DNA of 64,000 nt, from contig CAIWDD010000002.1 of NCBI GenBank assembly GCA_903911355.1, positions 1-64,000 of the forward strand, given 5' to 3'. The notes under the pieces were generated by a model. That model ran no database searches. It saw only the letters and a program-made list of their open reading frames with translations, and was not told where the DNA came from. This DNA is from an uncultured Nodularia sp. (GTDB taxonomy: Bacteria > Cyanobacteriota > Cyanobacteriia > Cyanobacteriales > Nostocaceae). Of this stretch, positions 53,441 to 61,198 are shown piece by piece. Both the position numbers and the translations under genes were made by a program. The stretch's first letter is position 1. The number at the start of each line of letters is the position of its first letter.

Positions 53441-53923
53441 TTATTGCCAATCTTGGCTGGTATCACAAAGAAAACTATCTGCGATCGCTTCTTCAAACCT
53501 GTAGGGACATTTGTCCGGAAAAGTTCTCAAGGGTAAGTTGGTTTCCCGTAGAGCTAAATCTACCCCCGCTGCAAAACCATCCTCTACAGCCTCAGCCATG
53601 GAAGACTTTAAGCTAGGATTGCGACGAAAATGGCGATTTATCGCACGGCGCTGTTCTCTGATAGTCAGAAACCAACTGCGACAACGGTTTTCTGGCTGAT
53701 ATTCCCACTTGAGCAGATGACCTAACAAGACAGTAAGACGACTGACTAATTCTCGGTATTCCTGTCTTCCCAACCCTTCTAATTCAGCTTGTAAATTTTG
53801 CCAGTCTAATTCTGATACTTGCCTTTGTGCTAGTGCTTGTACTTGCCACTGAGTCCAGCCATAAAAATCCTCTTCGTATCGTGAAGCCCCTTCAGATTTC
53901 ATAGTCTTGATATTAAGCTTCAA
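53441..53923 (-). CDS. DUF29 domain protein
   Basis: A 160-residue DUF29 protein: YEEDFYGWTQWQVQALAQRQ, ELDWQNLQAELEGLGRQEYR, LLKWEYQPENRCRSWFLTIR and LPLRTFPDKCPYRFEEAI follow the family order and resemble the gene at 39777. The Met seven codons in (53902) is an alternative start nearer the conserved region. Role unknown. It sits between two copies of the palindromic repeat. Confidence 0.86.
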   Translation of the reverse strand: MKLNIKTMKSEGASRYEEDFYGWTQWQVQALAQRQVSELDWQNLQAELEGLGRQEYRELVSRLTVLLGHLLKWEYQPENRCRSWFLTIREQRRAINRHFRRNPSLKSSMAEAVEDGFAAGVDLALRETNLPLRTFPDKCPYRFEEAIADSFLCDTSQDWQ

Positions 53924-53949
53924 GGGTAAAACCTTTACTATATATTTTA

Positions 53950-54045
53950 CACCGGAGCCAGGGAATAAATTAAGAGCCTAATAGCTTAACTCGGTTAAAA
54001 ACCGACTGGTGTGGCTGGGTGTACCCAATACCCAAGGCGATCGCC
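53950..54045. repeat. Palindromic repeat (copy 6)
   Basis: GGAGCCAGGGAATAAATTAA, then a slightly mismatched TCGGTTAAAAACCGACT (to 54007), then GGTGTGGCTGGGTGTACCCA and GGCGATCGCC. It is followed by a non-coding stretch to 54542, with the items listed separately. Confidence 0.65.
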
Positions 54046-54156
54046 CTAGTTATTTACACATGGTTGAGCGATGGCCTGTTAACAGTCGCCTCACCCTATG
54101 TCCTCCGGGTTAATCCCTAAACTATGCAACGCCGATTTTTGTATATTATTTTTGTA

Positions 54157-54251
54157 TAAAGCCTTTCTCAGGCTAATGAAGTACACATCAATTGCCTATT
54201 CCCTATTCCCTATTCCCTGAAACTAAACAACTTTGTACCTCACGAGCATGG
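54157..54251. repeat. Dispersed repeat, inverted relative to 60707-60810
   Basis: Its complement, CCATGCTCGTGAGGTACAAA, GATAGGCAATT-like centre, TGTGTACTTCATTAGCCT and a hairpin ending AGGCTTTA, matches 60707-60810 at both ends. The centre differs by TATTCCC heptamer units (54191-54218). Confidence 0.65.
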
Positions 54252-54257
54252 GAAATG

Positions 54258-54413
54258 CTATAGGACAGTAAATAGCTCTACGTTGGGACTGTTTCCGATC
54301 GCGGTCACACCTTCTGGGCAACTCGGCCCCCTAATATCAAAATCAATAGGAAGGTTACGTTTGGAGAAACTGAGATCAATTAGACCGTCAAAGCCCACTC
54401 CTAAAAAATCAGC
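54258..54413 (-). pseudogene. Possible C-terminal gene remnant
   Basis: An open frame of 51 codons on the minus strand: FLGVGFDGLIDLSFSKRNLP, IDFDIRGPSCPEGVTAIGN, ending VELFTVL and TAG. It looks like the end of a secreted beta-rich protein, but I do not recognise it. The upstream frame is closed by TAG at 54414-54416 and no start fits. Confidence 0.3.
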
Positions 54414-54542
54414 CTATGCCGAGAGTAACTATTAGTTTTTTAATAAGCTTGAGCTGAAAAATCCTATTAGGAATTATTTCCTTTTTAGATTTATCTGGTT
54501 TTATTACACAACTTGATTTTACCACACAATTAACGGCTAATT

Positions 54543-55865
54543 TCAACAATTTTTACTCTTTTTAATATTAGCTGTTCGCAGTAAAACCTCAAGATACTGT
54601 TGGCAAATAATTTGCGGTGTAAAGTGGGATTGTAGATACTCACGACCTGCTTTACCCATCTGTTCTGCTAGTTTTTGGTTATTTTGCAATAAACGGATAA
54701 ATTCCGCCAGTCCCTGACCATCCCCATGGTCAAATGCTGCCCCACACTCAGCCGCGGTAATTATTTGTCTTAAGCTAGAGTAGGGTGAGCAAACTACCGC
54801 CAACGGACTCCCAGCTGATAATGCTGAATACAACTTACTCGGCAATACTAAACTTTCGCTGTTGGGGCTAACACTCACCAAAGACAGGTCGCTAGCGGTG
54901 AGAGAATAGGCCAAATCTTCCTTATCTTGATAAGGTAAAAATGTAAAATTACCTAGCTCTAATTGAGAGACCCTAGCAATCAACTCTTCCCGTTTAGCAC
55001 CCCCACCAATACACACAAACTGCACTGACTCATGTTGTAATTCTATGGCAGCGCCTAACAAAGTATCGATGTCATGACATCGCCCCATATTCCCAGAGTA
55101 TAGGACTGTGAACTTATTGACTAACTTGTGCTTCCAAGCAAACCAGTTTTCTGATTTGGCAATGGGTACAATTAAATCTGGGTTAGCCCAGTTATGAATT
55201 ACAGAAACTTTATGGGCTACCTGGGGACAGTACTCTACAACCCGTTGTTTCATCTCCGGACTGAGAACTACAATTCCCCCAGCTTTGAGCCAAACTCGCT
55301 GATTTAAACCTTGCCAAAGTTTTGTTACCCAGTGCTGCTTGGATACTACACCCAGTGCGATCGCCACATCTGGATACAAATCATAGACTATACAAACATA
55401 GGGCAACTTCCACAGCATATTAGCCAAATAACCCACAATGGGCAAGAATGGTGGCGCTGTCGTGATCAGCAATACATCACTTCGCCGCCAAGGTGGGAGC
55501 AGATATAAAAAAGCACGAATGGTATATAAAAGTCCATTTACAGCCTTACCGCGAATTCTCCCAGGCCACATTTGCGCACTCCGAGACCTATAAATCCTAG
55601 TTTGCTCACGCACTTCCACACGGGGAGCCTGACTCATCCTGAACGCATATCCCGGTTGACTGGTAAACACATCAATCTCTACCCCTTGCTGTTCTAACTG
55701 CTGCACAAGTTCCTCAATTAATTGTCCTGTAGCAGCATAGTCTGGGGGAAAAAACTGTGTGACTATAGATAACTTAGTTTGCTCATAGAAACAATCATCA
55801 CCCTTGTTTGTACTATCCGCCGTAGATAGTCCTAACGGTTTGCTGGTTTGTTGATAATTTTTCAT
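54543..55865 (-). CDS. Glycosyltransferase family 4 protein (WcaI-like)
   Basis: A 440-residue GT4 enzyme. LSIVTQFFPPDYAATGQLIE and PPFLPIVGYLANMLWKLPYV mark the acceptor domain of the WcaI/colanic-acid type; FTVLYSGNMGRCHDIDTLLG and LVLPSKLYSALSAGSPLAVV mark the donor domain. The N-terminal 30 residues (MKNYQQTSKPLGLS) are extra compared with relatives. Divergent from the Wzc gene; the shared intergenic region carries an inverted-repeat element. Adds a sugar during exopolysaccharide assembly. Confidence 0.88.
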   Translation of the reverse strand: MKNYQQTSKPLGLSTADSTNKGDDCFYEQTKLSIVTQFFPPDYAATGQLIEELVQQLEQQGVEIDVFTSQPGYAFRMSQAPRVEVREQTRIYRSRSAQMWPGRIRGKAVNGLLYTIRAFLYLLPPWRRSDVLLITTAPPFLPIVGYLANMLWKLPYVCIVYDLYPDVAIALGVVSKQHWVTKLWQGLNQRVWLKAGGIVVLSPEMKQRVVEYCPQVAHKVSVIHNWANPDLIVPIAKSENWFAWKHKLVNKFTVLYSGNMGRCHDIDTLLGAAIELQHESVQFVCIGGGAKREELIARVSQLELGNFTFLPYQDKEDLAYSLTASDLSLVSVSPNSESLVLPSKLYSALSAGSPLAVVCSPYSSLRQIITAAECGAAFDHGDGQGLAEFIRLLQNNQKLAEQMGKAGREYLQSHFTPQIICQQYLEVLLRTANIKKSKNC

Positions 55866-56044
55866 ACCCTGTTTTTAGCTTGGCGTTGATGCTGGATATC
55901 AATCTGAAGGCTTTATAAGATCAGTGATGGATTACGGATTGTTATTTTTTTTACACCTTATGTGGTTGCTGATGTAGATAGAAGAACAGTAAGTGTGATT
56001 TATAAGATATCACAAATTTATCATAATTTTAACTTTATAGGACC

Positions 56045-56274
56045 AGGACTTACGCAACTGGCACAAACAGGGAGAGGGGGTAGTCGCGCCACGCGACAAT
56101 TTAAATTAAACCAAGTACATAGAAATACTTGGGCGTTTGAGTTGCTGTTAACCGAAGGCATTCCCCCGTGCCATTGACATCACTTATATAATACCAATGT
56201 GCTTTCATTTAGCGATTGCTACACACAGATGCAAGCAGCGCTTCGCGATCGCCTGTGCCAGTTGCGTAAGTCCT
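56045..56274. mobile_element. MITE with 20-bp perfect terminal inverted repeats
   Basis: AGGACTTACGCAACTGGCAC (56045-56064) is exactly inverted at 56255-56274, bounding 230 bases without a plausible gene. GCGTAAGTCCT ends are common in cyanobacterial non-autonomous elements. The interior right end GCAGCGCTTCGCGATCGCCT resembles the repeat at 2716-2738. Target duplication is not clear. It sits 100 bases before the wzc start, between divergent genes. Confidence 0.8.
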
Positions 56275-56373
56275 ATTAAACAGGTAATTTTTCTCTTATA
56301 CTATTAGTCAACTGTGTCTAAATTTGCATTTGGCTTTAGTCCCAGATTTGTATTTAGGTTTTTTGTATAAAAT

Positions 56374-58614
56374 ATGTCTATCGCTAACAGCCAAACTGAT
56401 AAACTCATAGATCCCGAACACACAAGAAACTCCATCACACCATTTTTTCCCTATTCCCCGGTTCTGGAAAATCAGCAACAAGGGGAGGATTGGAATTACA
56501 AAGAATTTTTAAGTTTGTTACGCCGTCGAATTGTAGTTGTTGTGGGAGTAGCCACAGCTGTGCTCACAGGTGTAGGTCTAAATATTTACTTAAATCCCAA
56601 AACCCCAGAATATGAAAGCCGGTTTCAGATGCTGGCTGAACCTGTGGGTTATAACAGTAGAGTGTTAAACTTAGAGGGTAGCATCAACCCCTTGGGTCGA
56701 AATACCTTAAATCCCTTAAATCCCTTAAATACCTTAGATTACGAAACTCAAATTCTAGTCCTCTTGAGTCCTCAAATTCTGCAAAACAGCATTAAACAGT
56801 TACAAGCTAAGTATCCAAACATCAACTATGAATATCTGAGTGAGGGTTTAAAGATTTCTCGTCTAGGTGAAGAAACCAAAATTATCCAGGTTCAGTATCG
56901 TAGCGAAGACCCAGTGGAATCCAAAGATGTATTAGAGCAAATTTCCCAAGATTATTTAGCCTACAGTCAAGAACAAAGGCGAATTACCCTCAGTCAAGGT
57001 TTAAAATATCTAGATGAAGAACTACCCAATATACAAAAACGCGTCAACCAGGTTCAAGAAGAATTGGAACAGTTCCGACGTAGGTATGACTTTCTCGGTC
57101 CAGATGTCCTAGCTGGTGAAATTGCAGGACAAACCACAGCTTTAACTCAACAACTGCAACAACTGGAGCTACAACTAGCCCAAGCTCGTGCTGATTGGAA
57201 TTTCTTACAAACTGAAGATGGTGTCAGGTCAGTCCTGGATAACTATCCTGTATATCGGACCTTAAATGAAGAATTGCGCCAATTAGAGATTCAAATTGCC
57301 ACACAATCAGCTGTTTTTCAAGATGAAAACCCCACCCTAATTACACTCAAGGAAAAACAGAACAAGCTCAAACCATTAATCGATCGAGAATCACAACTAT
57401 ATATCCAAACCAGGCGAGCAGAAGCAGATAAATTACTCAAATCCTTAGAAGTTAATCAACAAGAACTAGAAAAGAATCGCCGAATTTTAGAACGAGAACG
57501 TCAGGAATTACCCACCCTCATCCGAGAATATACAGAAATAGAACGCCGTTTAGGTATTGCTAATGAAAGTCTGAATCGTTTTTTATCCGCCCGGGAAGAT
57601 TTGCTCATTCAAACCTCTCAAACGGAACAAGGTTGGCAATTAATTCAGTTACCTAACCTACCAATAAATCCTGTAGTCTCTTCAACTCTTATCCGGGATA
57701 TTATTCTGGGAATTGCCGCGAGTATCTCCCTGGGGATTGGTGCAGCCTTACTCATAGAAAAGCTAGATCATACTTATCACAATGCTTTGAGCCTCAAAGA
57801 AAGAATCAAAGTTCCTGTATTAGGGAATATTCCCTTTAACCAAGAAATGCAGGGGGGTAAATCCCCAACCCTCAAACTTAAAGATGCTTTCATGCAATTC
57901 TCGGATGGGCAAATGGAAACTACTACCCAGAGAACCACTGTAGCCAAACGACACTATACCAATTACGCTAACAATTTTATCGAAGCCATCAGGCTGCTCT
58001 ACACAAATATACAATTATTAAGCTCTGATACTCCCATCAGTTCTGTAACCATTACCTCCTCCATGCGAGGTGAGGGTAAAAGTACAGTTGCCTTTTATCT
58101 GGCTCAAGTAGCTGTATCCATGGGGAAAAAAGTATTACTGGTAGATGCAGATTTGCGCCGCCCTAGTATTCATAGGTTGGCAAATTTAAGTAATCTCTGG
58201 GGGTTGACTAGTTTAATTACCACGGATATGTCCATAGAAAATGTAGTCACACCACTACCTGCTATGAATGAATTATCTATCATTACTTCTGGACCTATTC
58301 CCCCGGATGCACCTAAGTTACTCTCATCAGGGAAAATGAAAAAACTGATGGCACAGTTTCAAGATACCTTTGATTTAGTGATTTATGATGCTCCTCCCAT
58401 TGTGGGGCTAGCTGATACTAATTACATAGCTCCCCAAACCGACGGTGTGGTGATGATCGCCAGGATGGATAAAACAGATCGTTCTGTATTTGAGCAGGCT
58501 TTAACTGATCTGAAAAACTCACCGATTAATGTTTTAGGTGTAGTTGCCAATGGACAGCAGCGTCATTCAGACAATTACTACCAATATTATTACTACCAAC
58601 GTGAGGATAAATAA
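56374..58614 (+). CDS. Polysaccharide co-polymerase / tyrosine autokinase (Wzc-like)
   Basis: A 746-residue BY-kinase. Wzz domain with first membrane helix RRIVVVVGVATAVLTGVGLN (about residues 49-68), a long periplasmic coiled coil (about 200-420) and second helix LIRDIILGIAASISLGIGAA (about 438-460). The cytoplasmic kinase has Walker A MRGEGKSTVAFYLAQ (about 567), A' VLLVDADLRRPSIH, Walker B DLVIYDAPPIVGL and a Tyr cluster NYYQYYYYQ at the end. It controls chain length and export in Wzy-type polysaccharide systems. NPLNPLNTLD comes from a short tandem repeat of CCTTAAAT. The MITE upstream may have moved its promoter. Confidence 0.93.
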   Translation: MSIANSQTDKLIDPEHTRNSITPFFPYSPVLENQQQGEDWNYKEFLSLLRRRIVVVVGVATAVLTGVGLNIYLNPKTPEYESRFQMLAEPVGYNSRVLNLEGSINPLGRNTLNPLNPLNTLDYETQILVLLSPQILQNSIKQLQAKYPNINYEYLSEGLKISRLGEETKIIQVQYRSEDPVESKDVLEQISQDYLAYSQEQRRITLSQGLKYLDEELPNIQKRVNQVQEELEQFRRRYDFLGPDVLAGEIAGQTTALTQQLQQLELQLAQARADWNFLQTEDGVRSVLDNYPVYRTLNEELRQLEIQIATQSAVFQDENPTLITLKEKQNKLKPLIDRESQLYIQTRRAEADKLLKSLEVNQQELEKNRRILERERQELPTLIREYTEIERRLGIANESLNRFLSAREDLLIQTSQTEQGWQLIQLPNLPINPVVSSTLIRDIILGIAASISLGIGAALLIEKLDHTYHNALSLKERIKVPVLGNIPFNQEMQGGKSPTLKLKDAFMQFSDGQMETTTQRTTVAKRHYTNYANNFIEAIRLLYTNIQLLSSDTPISSVTITSSMRGEGKSTVAFYLAQVAVSMGKKVLLVDADLRRPSIHRLANLSNLWGLTSLITTDMSIENVVTPLPAMNELSIITSGPIPPDAPKLLSSGKMKKLMAQFQDTFDLVIYDAPPIVGLADTNYIAPQTDGVVMIARMDKTDRSVFEQALTDLKNSPINVLGVVANGQQRHSDNYYQYYYYQREDK

Positions 58615-58679
58615 GCCACCCCTCCCGGTGCTATCCATGGGAAACCTAGCTTTTCATACCCCATGGTAGCTTTACCAGA

Positions 58680-58898
58680 TTATGGAGTTGGTTTATGACC
58701 CAGTTTGATATGAGATAAACACGATTCTAGATATATACAGTCTTCACACTGGAGTTCTTTCCCAGGATTTGCACAGCCACAGGGAGGATTGACGAAACAT
58801 TCCGCAGTATTTTGCGGTGTGGAATATTTTTTCCATATATAGTAGAGAGCAGCTTCTTTTAAACAGAAAATAATATCTTGCACCATAAAAATTACCAA
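58680..58898 (-). CDS. Small cysteine-rich hypothetical protein
   Basis: A 72-residue frame with seven Cys, six in the C-terminal half: CFVNPPCGCANPGKELQCED then CIYLESC. The spacing (C-x5-C-x-C-x8-C-x2-C-x5-C) suggests metal or Fe-S binding. A Met at the fifth codon (MVQDIIFCLKEA) may be the true start. It lies between convergent wzc and the crtO stop. No family is recognised; the cluster of conserved-type Cys argues it is real. Confidence 0.5.
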   Translation of the reverse strand: MVIFMVQDIIFCLKEAALYYIWKKYSTPQNTAECFVNPPCGCANPGKELQCEDCIYLESCLSHIKLGHKPTP

Positions 58899-58935
58899 TT
58901 ACAGCATAGGCGACCTGGTACATCTTCCCATTCTA

Positions 58936-60630
58936 TTAACCAATGCCAAATACTGAACCAACAGTTGATTTCAATGAATCCCTAGCGTCCCTGAACCCTT
59001 GAGCCAAAGGATGCTTGGCTTGCAAAAATACCCGGGCACAATTACGTCCTGGCATTCCCGAAATTGACCCACCTGGATGAGTTCCCGCACCAGTTAAAAA
59101 TAGATTTTCAACTGGTGTTTTATAGTTTGCTAATTCTGGTAAAGGACGGAAAAACACCATCTGATCTAAGGTCATATCAATATGATAATAATTTCCCTTA
59201 TAAGCTCCTAATCTTTCTCCCAATTCCGCGGGACTCTCCACCCGACGGGCGATAGTTGCTGCTTTTACATTTGGCGCGTAGTTAGCCAACTTATCAATTA
59301 CTCTGTCTGCAACTTGGTTTTTGAGTTCATCTGTCCAACCTGTACCTTTTAAACCTGTACCTTGTGCAGCTGCTATCTGGTAGGGAGCAAAAAACTCAAT
59401 CCATAAAGTATGTTTACCTGGTGGTGCTAATGTAGGATCAAGGGCGCTAGGCATGACTACATACATGGAGGGGTTGGTATCGGGAATTTCTCCCAAGGTA
59501 CATTTACTGTGGGCTTGTTCAACATGAGCCATGGAATCTGCAATTAAGATCGATCCAATCAGATAATCATCTTTGTGGTCATGGTAGGGAAAATGCAGAG
59601 GTTCATCTAACGCCAAGTCGATTTTCAGGATGGTTTCGTTATTATTAATAATCCGGCGTTCTAATCTTGGTCGTAAATCAGGGTCAGCATCATCTACCTC
59701 ATCACTGTCCATAAGTTGTAAAAATAGACGTTTAGCATCAATATTAGAGATAATGCCATATTTAGCCCGATATTCTTGACCTCCCCCAACTCGGACACCC
59801 ACAGCCTTACCATTGTCAATTAATACTTTCTCTACCTGTTGCTCTGTGAAAATCTTACCGCCTTTGCTAGTAACTAATTTAACTAATGCCTGGACTAAGG
59901 CCCCAGTTCCCCCGCGGGGTCTAGTCATACCGGGATGATGACGCATAGCCATCATCATCACACCAATGGCTAGGTTTTTTTGTGAAGGGGGCGCACCGAG
60001 TTCGGAAGCGAGTCGAGACAGTGGCGCTTTTAAGAATTCTTCATCAAACCATTCTTCTAGAATATCCTCAGCACTATTCAACATGGTACGAACAAAATCC
60101 AAGCTTTTGGATGGTGAACCGATGACGGAAAATAAATCTTTGAATTTTTGGATGTTATAATTACCAAAAATATCTATAAATGATTTGGGTGGGGCGTTAA
60201 ACATCGGACCCATGGCACTGATGACCCTTTGCCAGTAGTCTGTAAATTCTGCGTATTTTTTAGCGTCCCGTTCATTATAACGGGCGATTTCTGCACAGGT
60301 CTTTTCTACTGATTTGTGAGCTAAAAAATACTTACCATCAGGATGGGGACAAAAAACCACTGGGTCACAATCTAAGTATTCTAAACCATATTTTTCTAGT
60401 TCTAATTCTTCAACAACTGGCCCTAAATGAATGAATTCGTGGTCAATTGCGCACAAGTTAAATTTAAATCCAGGGGCTTCTTGGGGTAAGGATTCCTCCG
60501 TTGTGGCTGCACCACCTGGAACTGAACGCTTTTCTAGCAGCAGAACGCTATAACCAGCTTTGAGCAAATACGCTGCACATACTAGTCCATTATGTCCTGC
60601 GCCAATGATCACAACATCATACTCTTGCAT
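58936..60630 (-). CDS. crtO: Beta-carotene ketolase, CrtO type
   Basis: A 564-residue FAD enzyme of the CrtI/CrtO/NAD(P)-amine oxidase group. Dinucleotide fold VVIIGAGHNGLVCAAYLLKA at residues 6-25 and VLLLEKRSVPGGAATTEE. The C-terminal FLTGAGTHPGGSISGMPGRN is the conserved CrtI-type end. Sequence and length match the Nostoc/Synechocystis CrtO ketolases, which put 4-keto groups on beta-carotene to give echinenone. A paralogous CrtI-like function cannot be ruled out by eye. Monocistronic, with a short Cys-rich gene downstream. Confidence 0.83.
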   Translation of the reverse strand: MQEYDVVIIGAGHNGLVCAAYLLKAGYSVLLLEKRSVPGGAATTEESLPQEAPGFKFNLCAIDHEFIHLGPVVEELELEKYGLEYLDCDPVVFCPHPDGKYFLAHKSVEKTCAEIARYNERDAKKYAEFTDYWQRVISAMGPMFNAPPKSFIDIFGNYNIQKFKDLFSVIGSPSKSLDFVRTMLNSAEDILEEWFDEEFLKAPLSRLASELGAPPSQKNLAIGVMMMAMRHHPGMTRPRGGTGALVQALVKLVTSKGGKIFTEQQVEKVLIDNGKAVGVRVGGGQEYRAKYGIISNIDAKRLFLQLMDSDEVDDADPDLRPRLERRIINNNETILKIDLALDEPLHFPYHDHKDDYLIGSILIADSMAHVEQAHSKCTLGEIPDTNPSMYVVMPSALDPTLAPPGKHTLWIEFFAPYQIAAAQGTGLKGTGWTDELKNQVADRVIDKLANYAPNVKAATIARRVESPAELGERLGAYKGNYYHIDMTLDQMVFFRPLPELANYKTPVENLFLTGAGTHPGGSISGMPGRNCARVFLQAKHPLAQGFRDARDSLKSTVGSVFGIG

Positions 60631-60706
60631 ATTTGTGCTTGGATAATATGGTGATAAATTATTATTATAAGTTGTGTTTTAGAAAATGTTGTTGATATAG
60701 TATTTT

Positions 60707-60810
60707 CCATGCTTGTGAGGTACAAAGTTTTTTAGTTGTAGGGAACTGGAAACAGCCGATAGGCAATTTGGAACTTGGTGTGTACTTCATTAGCCTAAAA
60801 CAGGCTTTAA
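60707..60810. repeat. Dispersed repeat, inverted partner of 54157-54251
   Basis: CCATGCTTGTGAGGTACAAA, GATAGGCAATTTGG and TGTACTTCATTAGCCTAAAA with AGGCTTTAA end. The AGCCT/AGGCT hairpin is in the same place in both copies. The remaining 60811-61198 shows no gene, only AT-rich leader sequence. Confidence 0.65.
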
Positions 60811-61198
60811 TTATTCTGTTATACACTAGTCCTTAATTTAAACTCTGGATATTCAAGAATGTATCTACAGTAAGTTATATACAAATATGAGTAATTGTCA
60901 GGTTATATCTGCCATGATTGGCTGCATAAAAATCTAAGTATCGAATACCCAATGGTTTATGCTATCTTCAGTAGAGTTGCGGGTGAACAAGGTGAAAGGC
61001 GGGTATTAATAATTGTCTTTGGCGATCGCCCCATCGCCCTTGTTGTCATACCATAAAAATGGGTGAAATACTAAGGATTTAAAGTTCTTATCCTCACCTT
61101 GTGAAAAAGCAATAAATCCTCACCACATCAAAGATGTAAAATTTTTGTTAAGTTTATTAAGCATCTACAGCTTGCCCAGTTTTTATAAGGTACTCAGT

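Noticed and set aside
53247-53536. Short frames in both directions around the DnaA-box array
   Set aside because: They translate the tandem repeat and antisense of DUF29.
55962-56177. 71-codon plus frame before wzc
   Set aside because: It runs through the MITE end and has no conserved appearance.
40484-58614. Whole exopolysaccharide region as a newly arrived island with integrase
   Set aside because: No integrase, att repeat or tRNA border; scattered repeats give only local mobility evidence.
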